In this document: positions 6,744 to 13,769 of the stretch, in pieces | Numbering within the stretch: position 1 is the stretch's first letter | Layout: each line of letters starts with the position of its first letter | The notes under the pieces: generated by a model | The model's input: only the letters and a program-made list of their open reading frames with translations | Told to the model about the DNA's origin: nothing | Databases searched by the model: none | NCBI GenBank assembly: GCA_039029915.1 | Contig: JBCCFD010000127.1 | Coordinates: forward strand, 1 to 17,047 | Direction: 5' to 3' | From: QQUD01 sp039029915 | Lineage (GTDB): Bacteria; Chloroflexota; Anaerolineae; Promineifilales; Promineifilaceae | DNA: 17,047 nucleotides | Position numbers and translations under genes: made by a program

Positions 6744-7490
6744 TCACCATTTAAACGCTTTGATTGTCCAGTTTTTCCCTTCAGCAATCAAAGCGCCCAC
6801 ATAATCCTTCATAGGGAAGAAGGAAACGAGGTGCCAACGCTCGGCCTTAGCCGTACTGCCCTCGACGCTTATGAGCCGAGCCGGCTTCCCTGGGGTCAAT
6901 GTGACATCAAATTTATCAAGAGGGTACGTTAAACCATCACCGATTGCTTTAATGAAAGCTTCTTTGCGGGTCCAACAATTAAAAAAGGCGTGTGGGTATT
7001 CTGATTCTGGTAGAGAAAAAAATATTTCATTTTCCGATTTAGAGAAAAAACGCTTGGCGATGTTTGGTCCATCATCTAACGGCCGTATTTTTTCAACATC
7101 AACCCCTACGATTCGATCCCAAGCAAAACCAATCACCCCTACCCCTTTAGCGTGCGATAGGTTAAATTCCAAAATACGGCCGTTATTATGATGCTGCTGA
7201 TCAAGGAGCGGCTTTCCATTATGCCCATAGTCAAAGACGACGTTCACAGGAAAAATGCCTAAGTAGTTGGCCAAAAGCTGGCGGAGCACCCCACGCGCCA
7301 CAATAAAATGATGGCGATCGTGGTCAAAGTAGAAACGATTGGCCCTTGTCCGCTCATCATCATTTAGCGTTTTCCAGAACTTAGCCCGTACGTCAGCGGG
7401 TTGGTCCAATTCAACCGACCAAAGATGCACTATCGTTGCATCAAGTGTCCAAGTGTCTGGTGATGGATGCCAAATTAAATCATCGTTCAT
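6744..7490 (-). CDS. 4'-phosphopantetheinyl transferase, Sfp type
   Basis: This 248-residue enzyme moves the phosphopantetheine arm from coenzyme A to a serine on acyl or peptidyl carrier proteins, switching them to the active holo form. Family motifs are clear: FNLSHAKG (109-116), GVDVEKI (129-135) with Mg-binding D131 and E133, and WTRKEAFIKAIGDGL (173-187) with the metal-ligand E177 and K181 contact. Length and two-lobe layout fit the Sfp/Gsp/HetI group rather than the short AcpS type. That group often serves polyketide or nonribosomal peptide synthesis, but no such cluster lies in the window, so it may be the general housekeeping enzyme. The ATG overlaps the pyrF stop as ATGA, implying translational coupling in one transcript. 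It carries two ACGGCCGT sites (7079, 7176). Confidence 0.95.
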   Translation of the reverse strand: MNDDLIWHPSPDTWTLDATIVHLWSVELDQPADVRAKFWKTLNDDERTRANRFYFDHDRHHFIVARGVLRQLLANYLGIFPVNVVFDYGHNGKPLLDQQHHNNGRILEFNLSHAKGVGVIGFAWDRIVGVDVEKIRPLDDGPNIAKRFFSKSENEIFFSLPESEYPHAFFNCWTRKEAFIKAIGDGLTYPLDKFDVTLTPGKPARLISVEGSTAKAERWHLVSFFPMKDYVGALIAEGKNWTIKAFKW

Positions 7491-8302
7491 GCAGTTTTCC
7501 GGTACGAATTAATTTGCTCTCTCACTTTTATTGCGGCTTGTCTAGCCGCTTCGACAAAGTTGGCTCCAGATTCTGCATAAATAATACCGCGACTGGAACT
7601 AATGACTGGCCCCGCTACCGCATCTGGTCCATATGTCACGGCCGATTCTAGATCGCCCCCTTGCGCCCCAATACCGGGAATTAAAAAGTTGGCATTTGGG
7701 GCTAACTCTCGGGCAATCGCTAGCTCATCAGGGTAGGTTGCGCCTAATACAACCCCTTTATGTCCGGCTGTTTTCCACTGCTGACCTTTGGTTAATACGG
7801 CCGTTGACAAACCTTGCCTCGCCTTCAAGTCCCCTTGGAAATCAGTGGCGCTCGGATTAGAAGTTCGAGCCAGCATATAGACAGCTTTGTTTGGTCGTTC
7901 GCCAATCATCGGCACAATTGCCTCAGAGCCGACAAAAGGGTTCACCGTAACGGCATCAACATCCCAACTGTCAAACAGTCCCGCGCCCCACGCTGCCTGA
8001 GTGTGTCCAATATCCCCTGTTTTGCAATCAAGAATGATTGGAATGTGCTTGGGAATGTAGGCAATGGTTCGCTCTAACGCAATCACACCAGCTGCTCCCC
8101 ACTGCAAATAAAAACCTAAGTTTGGCTTGTACGCACACACTAAATCGGCCGTGGCATCAATAATCGCTTTATTAAATGGCAAAATGGGTTCATCCCACTT
8201 TAAATAGTCAACCCTTAGGCGGTCTGGATTAGGATCCAAGCCAACACACAGCCAAGAGTTATTTTTAGTTTGAATTGCTAAAAGTTTTTCAAGATAGTTC
8301 AT
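7487..8302 (-). CDS. pyrF: Orotidine 5'-phosphate decarboxylase, type 2 (PyrF)
   Basis: PyrF turns orotidine monophosphate into UMP, the last step of de novo pyrimidine synthesis, in the cytosol. The 271-residue length and sequence fit the longer type 2 subfamily. Visible are VGLDPNPDRL (20-29) with D22, KPNLGFYLQWG (59-69), the catalytic D92-x-K94-xx-D97 in LDCKTGDIGHT, and phosphate-binding PGIGAQGGD (209-217) and SSSRGIIYA (235-243). All key residues are intact. It has a good promoter (TTGCCC, 17 bases, TACAAT) placing transcription start within about 3 bases of the ATG, and no ribosome binding site, so the message is probably leaderless. It overlaps the downstream phosphopantetheinyl transferase gene by 4 bases. 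The other pyr genes are not nearby. Confidence 0.96.
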   Translation of the reverse strand: MNYLEKLLAIQTKNNSWLCVGLDPNPDRLRVDYLKWDEPILPFNKAIIDATADLVCAYKPNLGFYLQWGAAGVIALERTIAYIPKHIPIILDCKTGDIGHTQAAWGAGLFDSWDVDAVTVNPFVGSEAIVPMIGERPNKAVYMLARTSNPSATDFQGDLKARQGLSTAVLTKGQQWKTAGHKGVVLGATYPDELAIARELAPNANFLIPGIGAQGGDLESAVTYGPDAVAGPVISSSRGIIYAESGANFVEAARQAAIKVREQINSYRKTA

Positions 8303-8311
8303 AACTTTTTG

Positions 8312-8340
8312 ATTGTAGCGATCCGATAAACAGGGGGCAA
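8312..8340 (-). promoter_or_regulatory. pyrF promoter, leaderless type
   Basis: On the minus strand, TTGCCC (8340-8335) and TACAAT (8317-8312) are spaced by exactly 17 bases. The predicted transcription start falls near 8305, only 2-3 bases before the pyrF ATG at 8302. There is no Shine-Dalgarno sequence. This is the best-formed promoter in the window. Confidence 0.65.
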
Positions 8341-8359
8341 CCTAAAATTCGTGCCCCCT
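8332..8359. promoter_or_regulatory. Dyad AGGGGGCA-N12-TGCCCCCT overlapping the pyrF -35 box
   Basis: Perfect 8-bp inverted arms lie at 8332-8339 and 8352-8359 in the divergent gap between pyrF and the nuclease gene. The left arm covers most of the pyrF -35 hexamer, so a protein bound there would block polymerase. It may alternatively form a hairpin in a plus-strand transcript. A separate palindrome GTAATATTAC (8371-8380) lies closer to the nuclease gene. Confidence 0.45.
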
Positions 8360-8406
8360 CACACCTTTTGGTAATATTACGTCGTTAATCCAAAGGGAGG
8401 ATGTAG

Positions 8407-9459
8407 ATGTCTGATTACACATTAATTAAAGGTACATTCCATGTTGTAGGGTTTTCTCCAGATGGAGATTCACTCATGTTTAGAGCCAATAATGTTAAAA
8501 ACTGGGAGAAGTTTAATACAACCCACCGAGACATCTTTAACGATCGGCTTACTCAAAATAACGGGGCCGTTCAGCTTCGCCTACAGGGGATTGATGCGCT
8601 AGAGACACATTATTCCCCTTCATCTATTAGCACACCGACCCATCTTAAAGATAAAGAAAACAGTCGTATTGAAAAACCAAAAGCGAAAAGCTATCATCAA
8701 CCAGATTTTTATGCCGATAAGGCAACGACCGTTTTGCTCAACTATTTAGGCGTGAATAAAGTTGAATGGGCCAGTCGATGGGGCCATTCTTGGATTGACA
8801 AAGCTTGGATCCAACATGGTAAAAAAGAGGTTGTGGTAGACGACAAGCTAGCGGATGCGATTCCTGGTTACATTATTACTCGTGATATTGAACGAAAAGG
8901 GCGTCCCATCTCTTGGGTATTCGCCGGAAAAACACGATCAAGAGATGGAGCACAGCTTACCAGAAGCAAAGTCGCCGCCCGCATTGAGAGAAGTGGAAAC
9001 TATCATCTGTTGGAACAAGGGATGGTTTATCCCTACTTTTTTATGACCCTACCGGCTATTTTACGCTCTCGCTTGATTAAAGCGGTTGACCGTGCCCAAG
9101 ATCGAGCCGAGAAAGAGCCAAATCTTTGGACAAACGATCGATCAACTCGAGGGGTCACGGTAAAAAGCATTTCCAAAGTTACCGGACAGTATGAAATGTA
9201 TCCCTATCTCTTTAGAAAATTAATCAAGCATGCCTTTCGTCAAGATATATTAGCTTATTGGGGCGCCCTCGAAAACGATTTAGATTCTTTCCAACCAGAA
9301 ATGGATGCGGTCTCCCTTTCAGGGTTCTTTGATGGTGGCAACCCCTATGTGTTCTTAGTCGGTGAAAAAGATTTTGTAAAATTAGAATCTGTGCTGAAAG
9401 TCACCAAGACGCGCATGACGTTAAAAACGAAACCTCAGAATATTGTATTTTTAGGCTAA
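8407..9459 (+). CDS. Staphylococcal-nuclease-fold (SNase/TNase) protein with C-terminal extension
   Basis: The 350-residue protein contains an SNase-type OB-fold nuclease at about 8-241. The residues matching the classic active site are all visible: D21 in DGDS, R58/D63/E66 in LRLQGIDALE (the spacing R-x4-D-x2-E equals R35/D40/E43 of the Staphylococcus enzyme), and R166 in RKGRPISWVF (matching R87). The closing helix (LLEQGMVYP..., ending AEKEPNLW at 241) also fits. SNases cut DNA and RNA with calcium. There is no signal peptide, so it appears intracellular, unlike many family members. Compared with the usual 150-residue domain it has an insertion (about 69-150) and an unassigned C-terminal part (242-350). 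A strong GGGAGG lies 6 bases before the ATG. The GNAT gene follows 44 bases later. No CGGCCG site is present, unlike most neighbours. Confidence 0.85.
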   Translation: MSDYTLIKGTFHVVGFSPDGDSLMFRANNVKNWEKFNTTHRDIFNDRLTQNNGAVQLRLQGIDALETHYSPSSISTPTHLKDKENSRIEKPKAKSYHQPDFYADKATTVLLNYLGVNKVEWASRWGHSWIDKAWIQHGKKEVVVDDKLADAIPGYIITRDIERKGRPISWVFAGKTRSRDGAQLTRSKVAARIERSGNYHLLEQGMVYPYFFMTLPAILRSRLIKAVDRAQDRAEKEPNLWTNDRSTRGVTVKSISKVTGQYEMYPYLFRKLIKHAFRQDILAYWGALENDLDSFQPEMDAVSLSGFFDGGNPYVFLVGEKDFVKLESVLKVTKTRMTLKTKPQNIVFLG

Positions 9460-9503
9460 ATGCAGCCAAATAAATTGGGGCCGACGAAACGGTAGAGTTT
9501 GAA

Positions 9504-9986
9504 ATGGATGAAGTAGAAGTTCGTAGAGCATCCACAAAGCAGGCAAAAGTAATTGCCAAGCTAAATGACTATGTACATCAAATGCACGTTGAGGCGGTGC
9601 CTTCTTTCTTTAAGAAGAAGACCCTGCAAGAGGCAAATGAAATTTTTGAACGCATTTTAGCCATCGAAAATGCGTATGCCTTTATTGCATGGCACAAGAA
9701 AACGCCGGTGGGTTACACGCTTTGTTTTGTACAATACCGAGAAGAAACACCGTTTACCTATGCCCGTCGCTTTATTGTGATCGACCAAATTTCTGTTAAT
9801 CCACAGTGGAGCGGCAAAGGAATCGGCCGTTCATTGTTTAACGCCATTTTAGAAGTGGCAGAACAGCATCAAATCAAAGAAATAGATGCCACAACGTGGT
9901 CGTTTAATGAGTCTGCGCGGGCCTTTTTTGAAACGTGCGGGTTTAAGCCACAGCTCAAGCGCCTCTCCTTATCTTTGATTGAATAG
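9504..9986 (+). CDS. GNAT family N-acetyltransferase
   Basis: The 160-residue protein is a single GNAT domain that moves an acetyl group from acetyl-CoA to an amine. The acetyl-CoA-binding motif A is clear in IDQISVNPQWSGKGIGRSLF (93-112), with the QxxGxG pyrophosphate loop at 101-106. Motif B-like ATTWSFNESARAFFETCGF (129-147) and the closing beta strand also fit. The substrate is not predictable; small stand-alone GNATs of this kind act on ribosomal proteins, amino acids, polyamines or drugs. It lies 44 bases after the nuclease gene and 33 bases before trhO on the same strand. Its ribosome binding site is weak (GGTAGAG at some distance), so translation may rely on the upstream transcript. 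It carries a TCGGCCGT near-copy at 9823. Confidence 0.9.
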   Translation: MDEVEVRRASTKQAKVIAKLNDYVHQMHVEAVPSFFKKKTLQEANEIFERILAIENAYAFIAWHKKTPVGYTLCFVQYREETPFTYARRFIVIDQISVNPQWSGKGIGRSLFNAILEVAEQHQIKEIDATTWSFNESARAFFETCGFKPQLKRLSLSLIE

Positions 9987-10007
9987 AAACGAACAGAACT
10001 ATCACCC

Positions 10008-10013
10008 TATTTT
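10008..10013 (+). promoter_or_regulatory. Candidate -10 box for leaderless trhO
   Basis: TATTTT is followed by exactly six bases (AAATTT) and the ATG at 10020, the same geometry as at uvrC. No ribosome binding site and no clear -35 box are visible. The TATTTT match is in an AT-rich stretch, so chance is possible. Confidence 0.35.
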
Positions 10014-10019
10014 AAATTT

Positions 10020-10913
10020 ATGATTGAAAAAGATTTCGTTATTGCCGCTTTTTATCAATTTGCAGATTTTCACGACTTTGAAGCATGGCGGCAGCTTTTA
10101 AAGGACGTTGGGGAGGCGAATGAGGTCCGTGGCTCCGTGCTTGTTGCACCAGAGGGCATCAATGGCACGGTTGCAGGGCCACGACAAGGTGTAGACACGT
10201 TCCTGGCTTTTATTCGTCAAGACGGCCGTTTCTCCTCGATGACCCACAAAGAGTCATTCGCTGATACCCAACCCTTTGGCAGAATGCGCGTTCGCCCAAA
10301 ACCTGAAATTGTAAAGTTAGGCATACCTGAAATCGACCCCACGCAGGAGGTGGGAGAATACGTGGAGCCTCCGGATTGGAACGAGCTTATTTCCGATCCC
10401 GACGTGTTTGTCATCGACACGAGAAACGAATTTGAAGTTCAAATTGGCTCATTTAAGGGCGCCATTAATCCCCACACCGAAGCCTTCAACCATTTTCCAG
10501 AATATGTAGCGGAGAATTTAGACCCTCAAAAGCACAAGAAGGTAGCCATGTTTTGTACAGGCGGCATTCGGTGTGAAAAAGCAACCGCCTATCTGCTTCA
10601 GCAGGGATTTGATGAGGTCTTTCATTTAAAAGGGGGCATTCTGAACTATCTAAAAGAAGTGCCTGAATCAGACAGTCTGTGGGAAGGCAACTGCTTTGTA
10701 TTTGATGATCGCGTCACGGTCAATCACCAGCTAGAACCCCACTACATCGAACTTTGTTATGCGTGCCAAACGCCAATTACTGATGAAATCCGACAGTCTG
10801 AAAAGTACCGTTTTGGTATTTACTGCCCCATCTGCGTCGACTCCCTAACCCCAGAATTTATTGCTCGGGCTGAGCGGAAGCTGAAAGAACGAGCACATCA
10901 ATCAGCTAAGTGA
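10020..10913 (+). CDS. trhO: tRNA uridine(34) hydroxylase TrhO (YceA-type rhodanese)
   Basis: TrhO performs oxygen-dependent hydroxylation of uridine at the wobble position of certain tRNAs, the first step toward 5-(carboxy)methoxyuridine. The 297-residue protein has the family layout: an acylphosphatase-like N-terminal domain with FYQF (11-14) and VAPEGINGTVAGP (42-54), a segment MRVRPKPEIVKLG (89-101), a rhodanese domain with VIDTRNEFEV (131-140) and the active-site loop CTGGIRCEKA (C179 and C185), and a cysteine-rich tail with C246-xx-C249 and C269-xx-C272 likely binding a metal. All hallmark residues are present. There is no Shine-Dalgarno sequence before the ATG; a TATTTT six bases upstream suggests a leaderless message. 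It is the last of three plus-strand genes and is followed by a strong terminator. An ACGGCCGT site lies at 10222. Confidence 0.95.
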   Translation: MIEKDFVIAAFYQFADFHDFEAWRQLLKDVGEANEVRGSVLVAPEGINGTVAGPRQGVDTFLAFIRQDGRFSSMTHKESFADTQPFGRMRVRPKPEIVKLGIPEIDPTQEVGEYVEPPDWNELISDPDVFVIDTRNEFEVQIGSFKGAINPHTEAFNHFPEYVAENLDPQKHKKVAMFCTGGIRCEKATAYLLQQGFDEVFHLKGGILNYLKEVPESDSLWEGNCFVFDDRVTVNHQLEPHYIELCYACQTPITDEIRQSEKYRFGIYCPICVDSLTPEFIARAERKLKERAHQSAK

Positions 10914-10975
10914 CCGTCTGCAAGTAAGTTCCATTTTTAGAAGGCTTAGGTTCACAAAAACAACAGCCATCATTT

Positions 10976-10992
10976 CCATAAATTATTTATGG
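10976..10992. repeat. Short palindrome CCATAAAT-T-ATTTATGG
   Basis: This is a perfect 8-bp inverted repeat around a single base, located between the trhO stop and the main terminator. It is not followed by a T-run. It could add to termination or be a binding site; neither can be shown here. Confidence 0.35.
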
Positions 10993-11006
10993 ATGCTCAG
11001 AAATTG

Positions 11007-11042
11007 AAAAATCGCAAGCCTCTAAATAGACTTGCGATTTTT
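11007..11042. terminator. Bidirectional intrinsic terminator
   Basis: AAAAATCGCAAG (11007-11018) and CTTGCGATTTTT (11031-11042) form a perfect 12-bp stem with a 12-base loop. The A-tract and T-tract at its ends make it work in both directions, for trhO on the plus strand and the metalloprotease gene (stop at 11049) on the minus strand. Confidence 0.85.
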
Positions 11043-11048
11043 CGTTGG

Positions 11049-13367
11049 CTACTTCCGAATTAAAGGTAGGAAGAGCACGTCCCCATCAATTTCAATCTCA
11101 AATGTTGAAGAGCTTATTGTGCCGGCCGAATTTGATGCCGTTACATGTATCGTTTTTGTTCCGGGCAAAAACCAGCTAAATGTGACCGTGTCTGAAGTTA
11201 AATTGAGCTGAGTCACGCCGCTCAGATCCGTTGCTGTCCATTGGTACGTAATCGGAATCACAGCATCAGTTGGTGTTGTGTCCGCCGTAAAGGTGTAGTT
11301 CACAAAGGGTAATCCAGTCGTATCACCATTAATATTAACGGCCGTTGGCGCATTTGGGCTGCTTGAAGTAATGGTAAAGTCACTATCTGAAATATCGAAG
11401 AAGATATTATCGGAGCAGGCCACTTTGAGGCGAGCATCGCTCGTTGACGCATTCGGTACCGTCACGCTTTCGGACCCGTCATTCAAGGTGCCAGCCAGCA
11501 GGGTAATGGGGAAGCTGTTCCCACCGTCAAATGAAAACAAAATATCTACATTGGCACAGCTAACCGGGGCAGATGACGTTCCCGCCACGTCCCACGTCAC
11601 CGTTTCACTACCGCCAAACGTCCACGATACGGCCGTGTTTGGCGCTGTCACCAAGAATGGCCCAGAATTACCGTCCACATCAAAGCTAATCGAGTCATAA
11701 TCCACCCCTCCACCGCCGGTTTCGTTGTCACGCACCGTTAAGCGAAATTCCAACGAGCGCGTGTAGCTAGGCAGCAGCTCACCGAGGGTCTGCGTGTTGT
11801 TTAGCAGATCAGAAAGCTGCGGAAAGGTGCGCGTTGGTGAAGAAGTTGCCGTAAAGGAGCGGAAAAGCGGGGCATTCCCTGAGGGCGAATTAGGCGACCC
11901 AGATGGCCCTAAATCAAACTGCTCCCAATTGTAAGTCAATGAATCCGTCCCATCAGCATCCGACCCTGAGCCAGTTAGTTCAAAGGGAGTGTCGGCTGGA
12001 ATCGTAAATCCACCCGTCCCGGCGTCTGCAATGGGCGGATTGTTTCCTGTTGACGTGACGGTGCCGCAATTGCTACCAGATCCAAATGTTACGTGATTCA
12101 TAATTTGATCAAAGTTGATGGTATGGAAATAATCATCGCTGTTGGATTGAATGTTATCCGAGCCACAAATACCCGCGTAGCCCATAATGGTTGTGGCGCT
12201 TCCCGGCTCATAAGCTGAGCTCCCGGTGCGATTGCCGCCCCCGCATGAGCTTCGCGTGCTGTTGAATGAATGGGTACCGGCAAATTGATGCCCAATTTCG
12301 TGTGCGACAAAGTCAACATAGAAAGGATCGCCTACAGGATTTGATAAACCCGTGACGCCCTCTCCTTTGCGGCTACTGCTGCAAATAACACCCAGCCCAG
12401 CAATGCCCCCACCGCCGGTAGAAAACACGTGCCCGACATCATAGTTGGCGCTCCCAATGGTGCTATCTAGCTCAGCTTGGTTTTGGTCCAGCATAGCGAA
12501 CCCGTTATTATTGGAATATGGGTCTGTGGACCCATTGGTAAAAATCACGTCGTCATTATTGCTAATGAGCACGAGACGAACGGCCGTTTCTCGTTCAAAT
12601 ATGCCGGTGACCCGATTGATAGCCGTCACAATTTCAGCTTGGGCGTCTCCGACCGTTCCCCCGTGAAAGGCTGTGTATTCACCGGTTGCCGCAACAACAA
12701 GTCGATATGTGCGAAGCTGTGAACCAGATGAAACGCTACCTTGGTTTTGCGCCACGAGCTGCGCAACTCGTTCGGCCGTGCCATCTAAATCAACCGGTGG
12801 CAGTTCATTCCACGCTTGGGTAGGTGTAAAATCTCTTTTGTAATAACTAATATAGTGCGTCACATTGCCGCGGCTGTATGGGTCAATATAAATAGTGCCC
12901 TGCTGGCTTAAGATCATGCCGTGGAACCCGTGCGGAGTCCAGTCAAGGCGGGCTGTCGCGGATGGATCATCAATGCCCTCTCCGATGTACGTTTTGATAT
13001 CTGGATATTTAACCGCTAATCCAGCTTCCATGATCGGGGATTCAATGATGCGAAAACGGCCGTTTTCACCATTTGGCAATGGGAGCTCAAGGACAACGCC
13101 ATCCATTTGATTAAATCCAAATATCTCCATTGGCGCTCGGGCCAGTTGGGTCTGCAGTTGAGCTGTATCCGCCTGCACGGTCCGATATTCATCAGGTACA
13201 ATCAAACGGCTATCGCTTTGATCGCGTAAATAAAATTCAGACACATCCTGCCAAATGCCAGTCTCGCCTGATGCAAAAGAAGGCAAAAGGGCGATTCCGA
13301 TAAGAATCAAACCAAAAAACAAGAAAATAAAGAAAGAATTAGGGGAAAATCTTTTATTTAATGTCAT
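11049..13367 (-). CDS. Secreted metzincin zinc metalloprotease (reprolysin-like) with PKD-like region and FLPLI tail
   Basis: The 772-residue protein begins with a basic stretch and a hydrophobic segment (about 11-33, ending near ASGE), a typical signal peptide. Residues 40-190 look like a propeptide of secreted reprolysin-type proteases. The catalytic domain (about 217-436) holds the full metzincin zinc motif HEIGHQFAGTH (356-366, H356, E357, H360, H366) and a Met-turn at M395 (TTIMGYAG). From 441 (NPPIADAG) come beta-sandwich repeats resembling PKD or Ig-like domains, the last around 680-765. The protein ends FLPLIRK. The catalytic residues are intact, so it should be an active extracellular endopeptidase; its target is unknown. 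No clear ribosome binding site precedes the ATG. It is one of two neighbouring secreted proteins with a shared tail. It holds four ACGGCCGT sites. Confidence 0.9.
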   Translation of the reverse strand: MTLNKRFSPNSFFIFLFFGLILIGIALLPSFASGETGIWQDVSEFYLRDQSDSRLIVPDEYRTVQADTAQLQTQLARAPMEIFGFNQMDGVVLELPLPNGENGRFRIIESPIMEAGLAVKYPDIKTYIGEGIDDPSATARLDWTPHGFHGMILSQQGTIYIDPYSRGNVTHYISYYKRDFTPTQAWNELPPVDLDGTAERVAQLVAQNQGSVSSGSQLRTYRLVVAATGEYTAFHGGTVGDAQAEIVTAINRVTGIFERETAVRLVLISNNDDVIFTNGSTDPYSNNNGFAMLDQNQAELDSTIGSANYDVGHVFSTGGGGIAGLGVICSSSRKGEGVTGLSNPVGDPFYVDFVAHEIGHQFAGTHSFNSTRSSCGGGNRTGSSAYEPGSATTIMGYAGICGSDNIQSNSDDYFHTINFDQIMNHVTFGSGSNCGTVTSTGNNPPIADAGTGGFTIPADTPFELTGSGSDADGTDSLTYNWEQFDLGPSGSPNSPSGNAPLFRSFTATSSPTRTFPQLSDLLNNTQTLGELLPSYTRSLEFRLTVRDNETGGGGVDYDSISFDVDGNSGPFLVTAPNTAVSWTFGGSETVTWDVAGTSSAPVSCANVDILFSFDGGNSFPITLLAGTLNDGSESVTVPNASTSDARLKVACSDNIFFDISDSDFTITSSSPNAPTAVNINGDTTGLPFVNYTFTADTTPTDAVIPITYQWTATDLSGVTQLNLTSDTVTFSWFLPGTKTIHVTASNSAGTISSSTFEIEIDGDVLFLPLIRK

Positions 13368-13621
13368 AATTTTTTAGGGGGAGGTTCTCGCAACTGACTG
13401 ATGAAAGCTATCAAAAACAGCATCCTGAGTGCCAGCTACAAAATATTGATGAAAGGAAGAAAATAATATCTGCAAGGCCCTCAATTATGACGATGGTCGA
13501 ACTGTATGCAAGGGTTAGGGGAAAATTGGTACTAAGGAATAAACAATAATCGCTCCAGCAAAATAGCTGTAAGCTGTGAGCTAAAAGGACCTGATGCGCA
13601 GGTTTAGTAGATAAGGTACTC

Positions 13622-13653
13622 CGGTAGAGACATAGCGCGCTATGTCCCTACGG
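13622..13653. repeat. 32-bp near-perfect palindrome
   Basis: The centre GACATAGCG/CGCTATGTC (13629-13646) is a perfect 18-bp palindrome. Extending outward, pairing continues to 13622/13653 with mismatches at 13628/13647 and 13623/13652. There is no T-run, so it is more like a REP-type element or a cruciform than a terminator. Confidence 0.7.
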
Positions 13654-13669
13654 CAATCGTCAGAATAGA

Positions 13670-13698
13670 TTTTCAATTTAGAAACATCGGAACACCTA
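13670..13698 (+). repeat. 29-bp exact repeat, copy 2
   Basis: This copy is identical to 127-155. It lies within an inverted pair ATAGATTT (13665-13672) and AAATCTAT (13698-13705), so the repeat forms most of a hairpin loop here. The bases outside the 29-mer differ between the copies. Confidence 0.85.
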
Positions 13699-13769
13699 AA
13701 TCTATCAAGCTTGTCTTATTTCAAAGAACTTTGCATCCTCCAATTACAAGCTTTCATGTTGCAGAGTGA

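Larger units (their letters stand above)
13368..13769. other. Intergenic region between the two secreted-protein genes
   Basis: This gap of about 400 bases has no convincing gene. It contains a near-perfect 32-bp palindrome (13622-13653) and, 16 bases on, the second copy of a 29-bp exact repeat (13670-13698), itself flanked by inverted ATAGATTT and AAATCTAT. No clear terminator for the upstream gene ending at 13770 is seen other than these structures. Confidence 0.6.

Noticed and set aside
6871..7191. Plus-strand 106-codon open frame opposite the phosphopantetheinyl transferase gene
   Set aside because: It is antisense to conserved catalytic motifs and has no recognisable features of its own.
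12445..12722. Plus-strand open frames opposite the metalloprotease gene
   Set aside because: They are antisense shadows of a clear long gene with intact domains; no promoter or ribosome binding site supports them.
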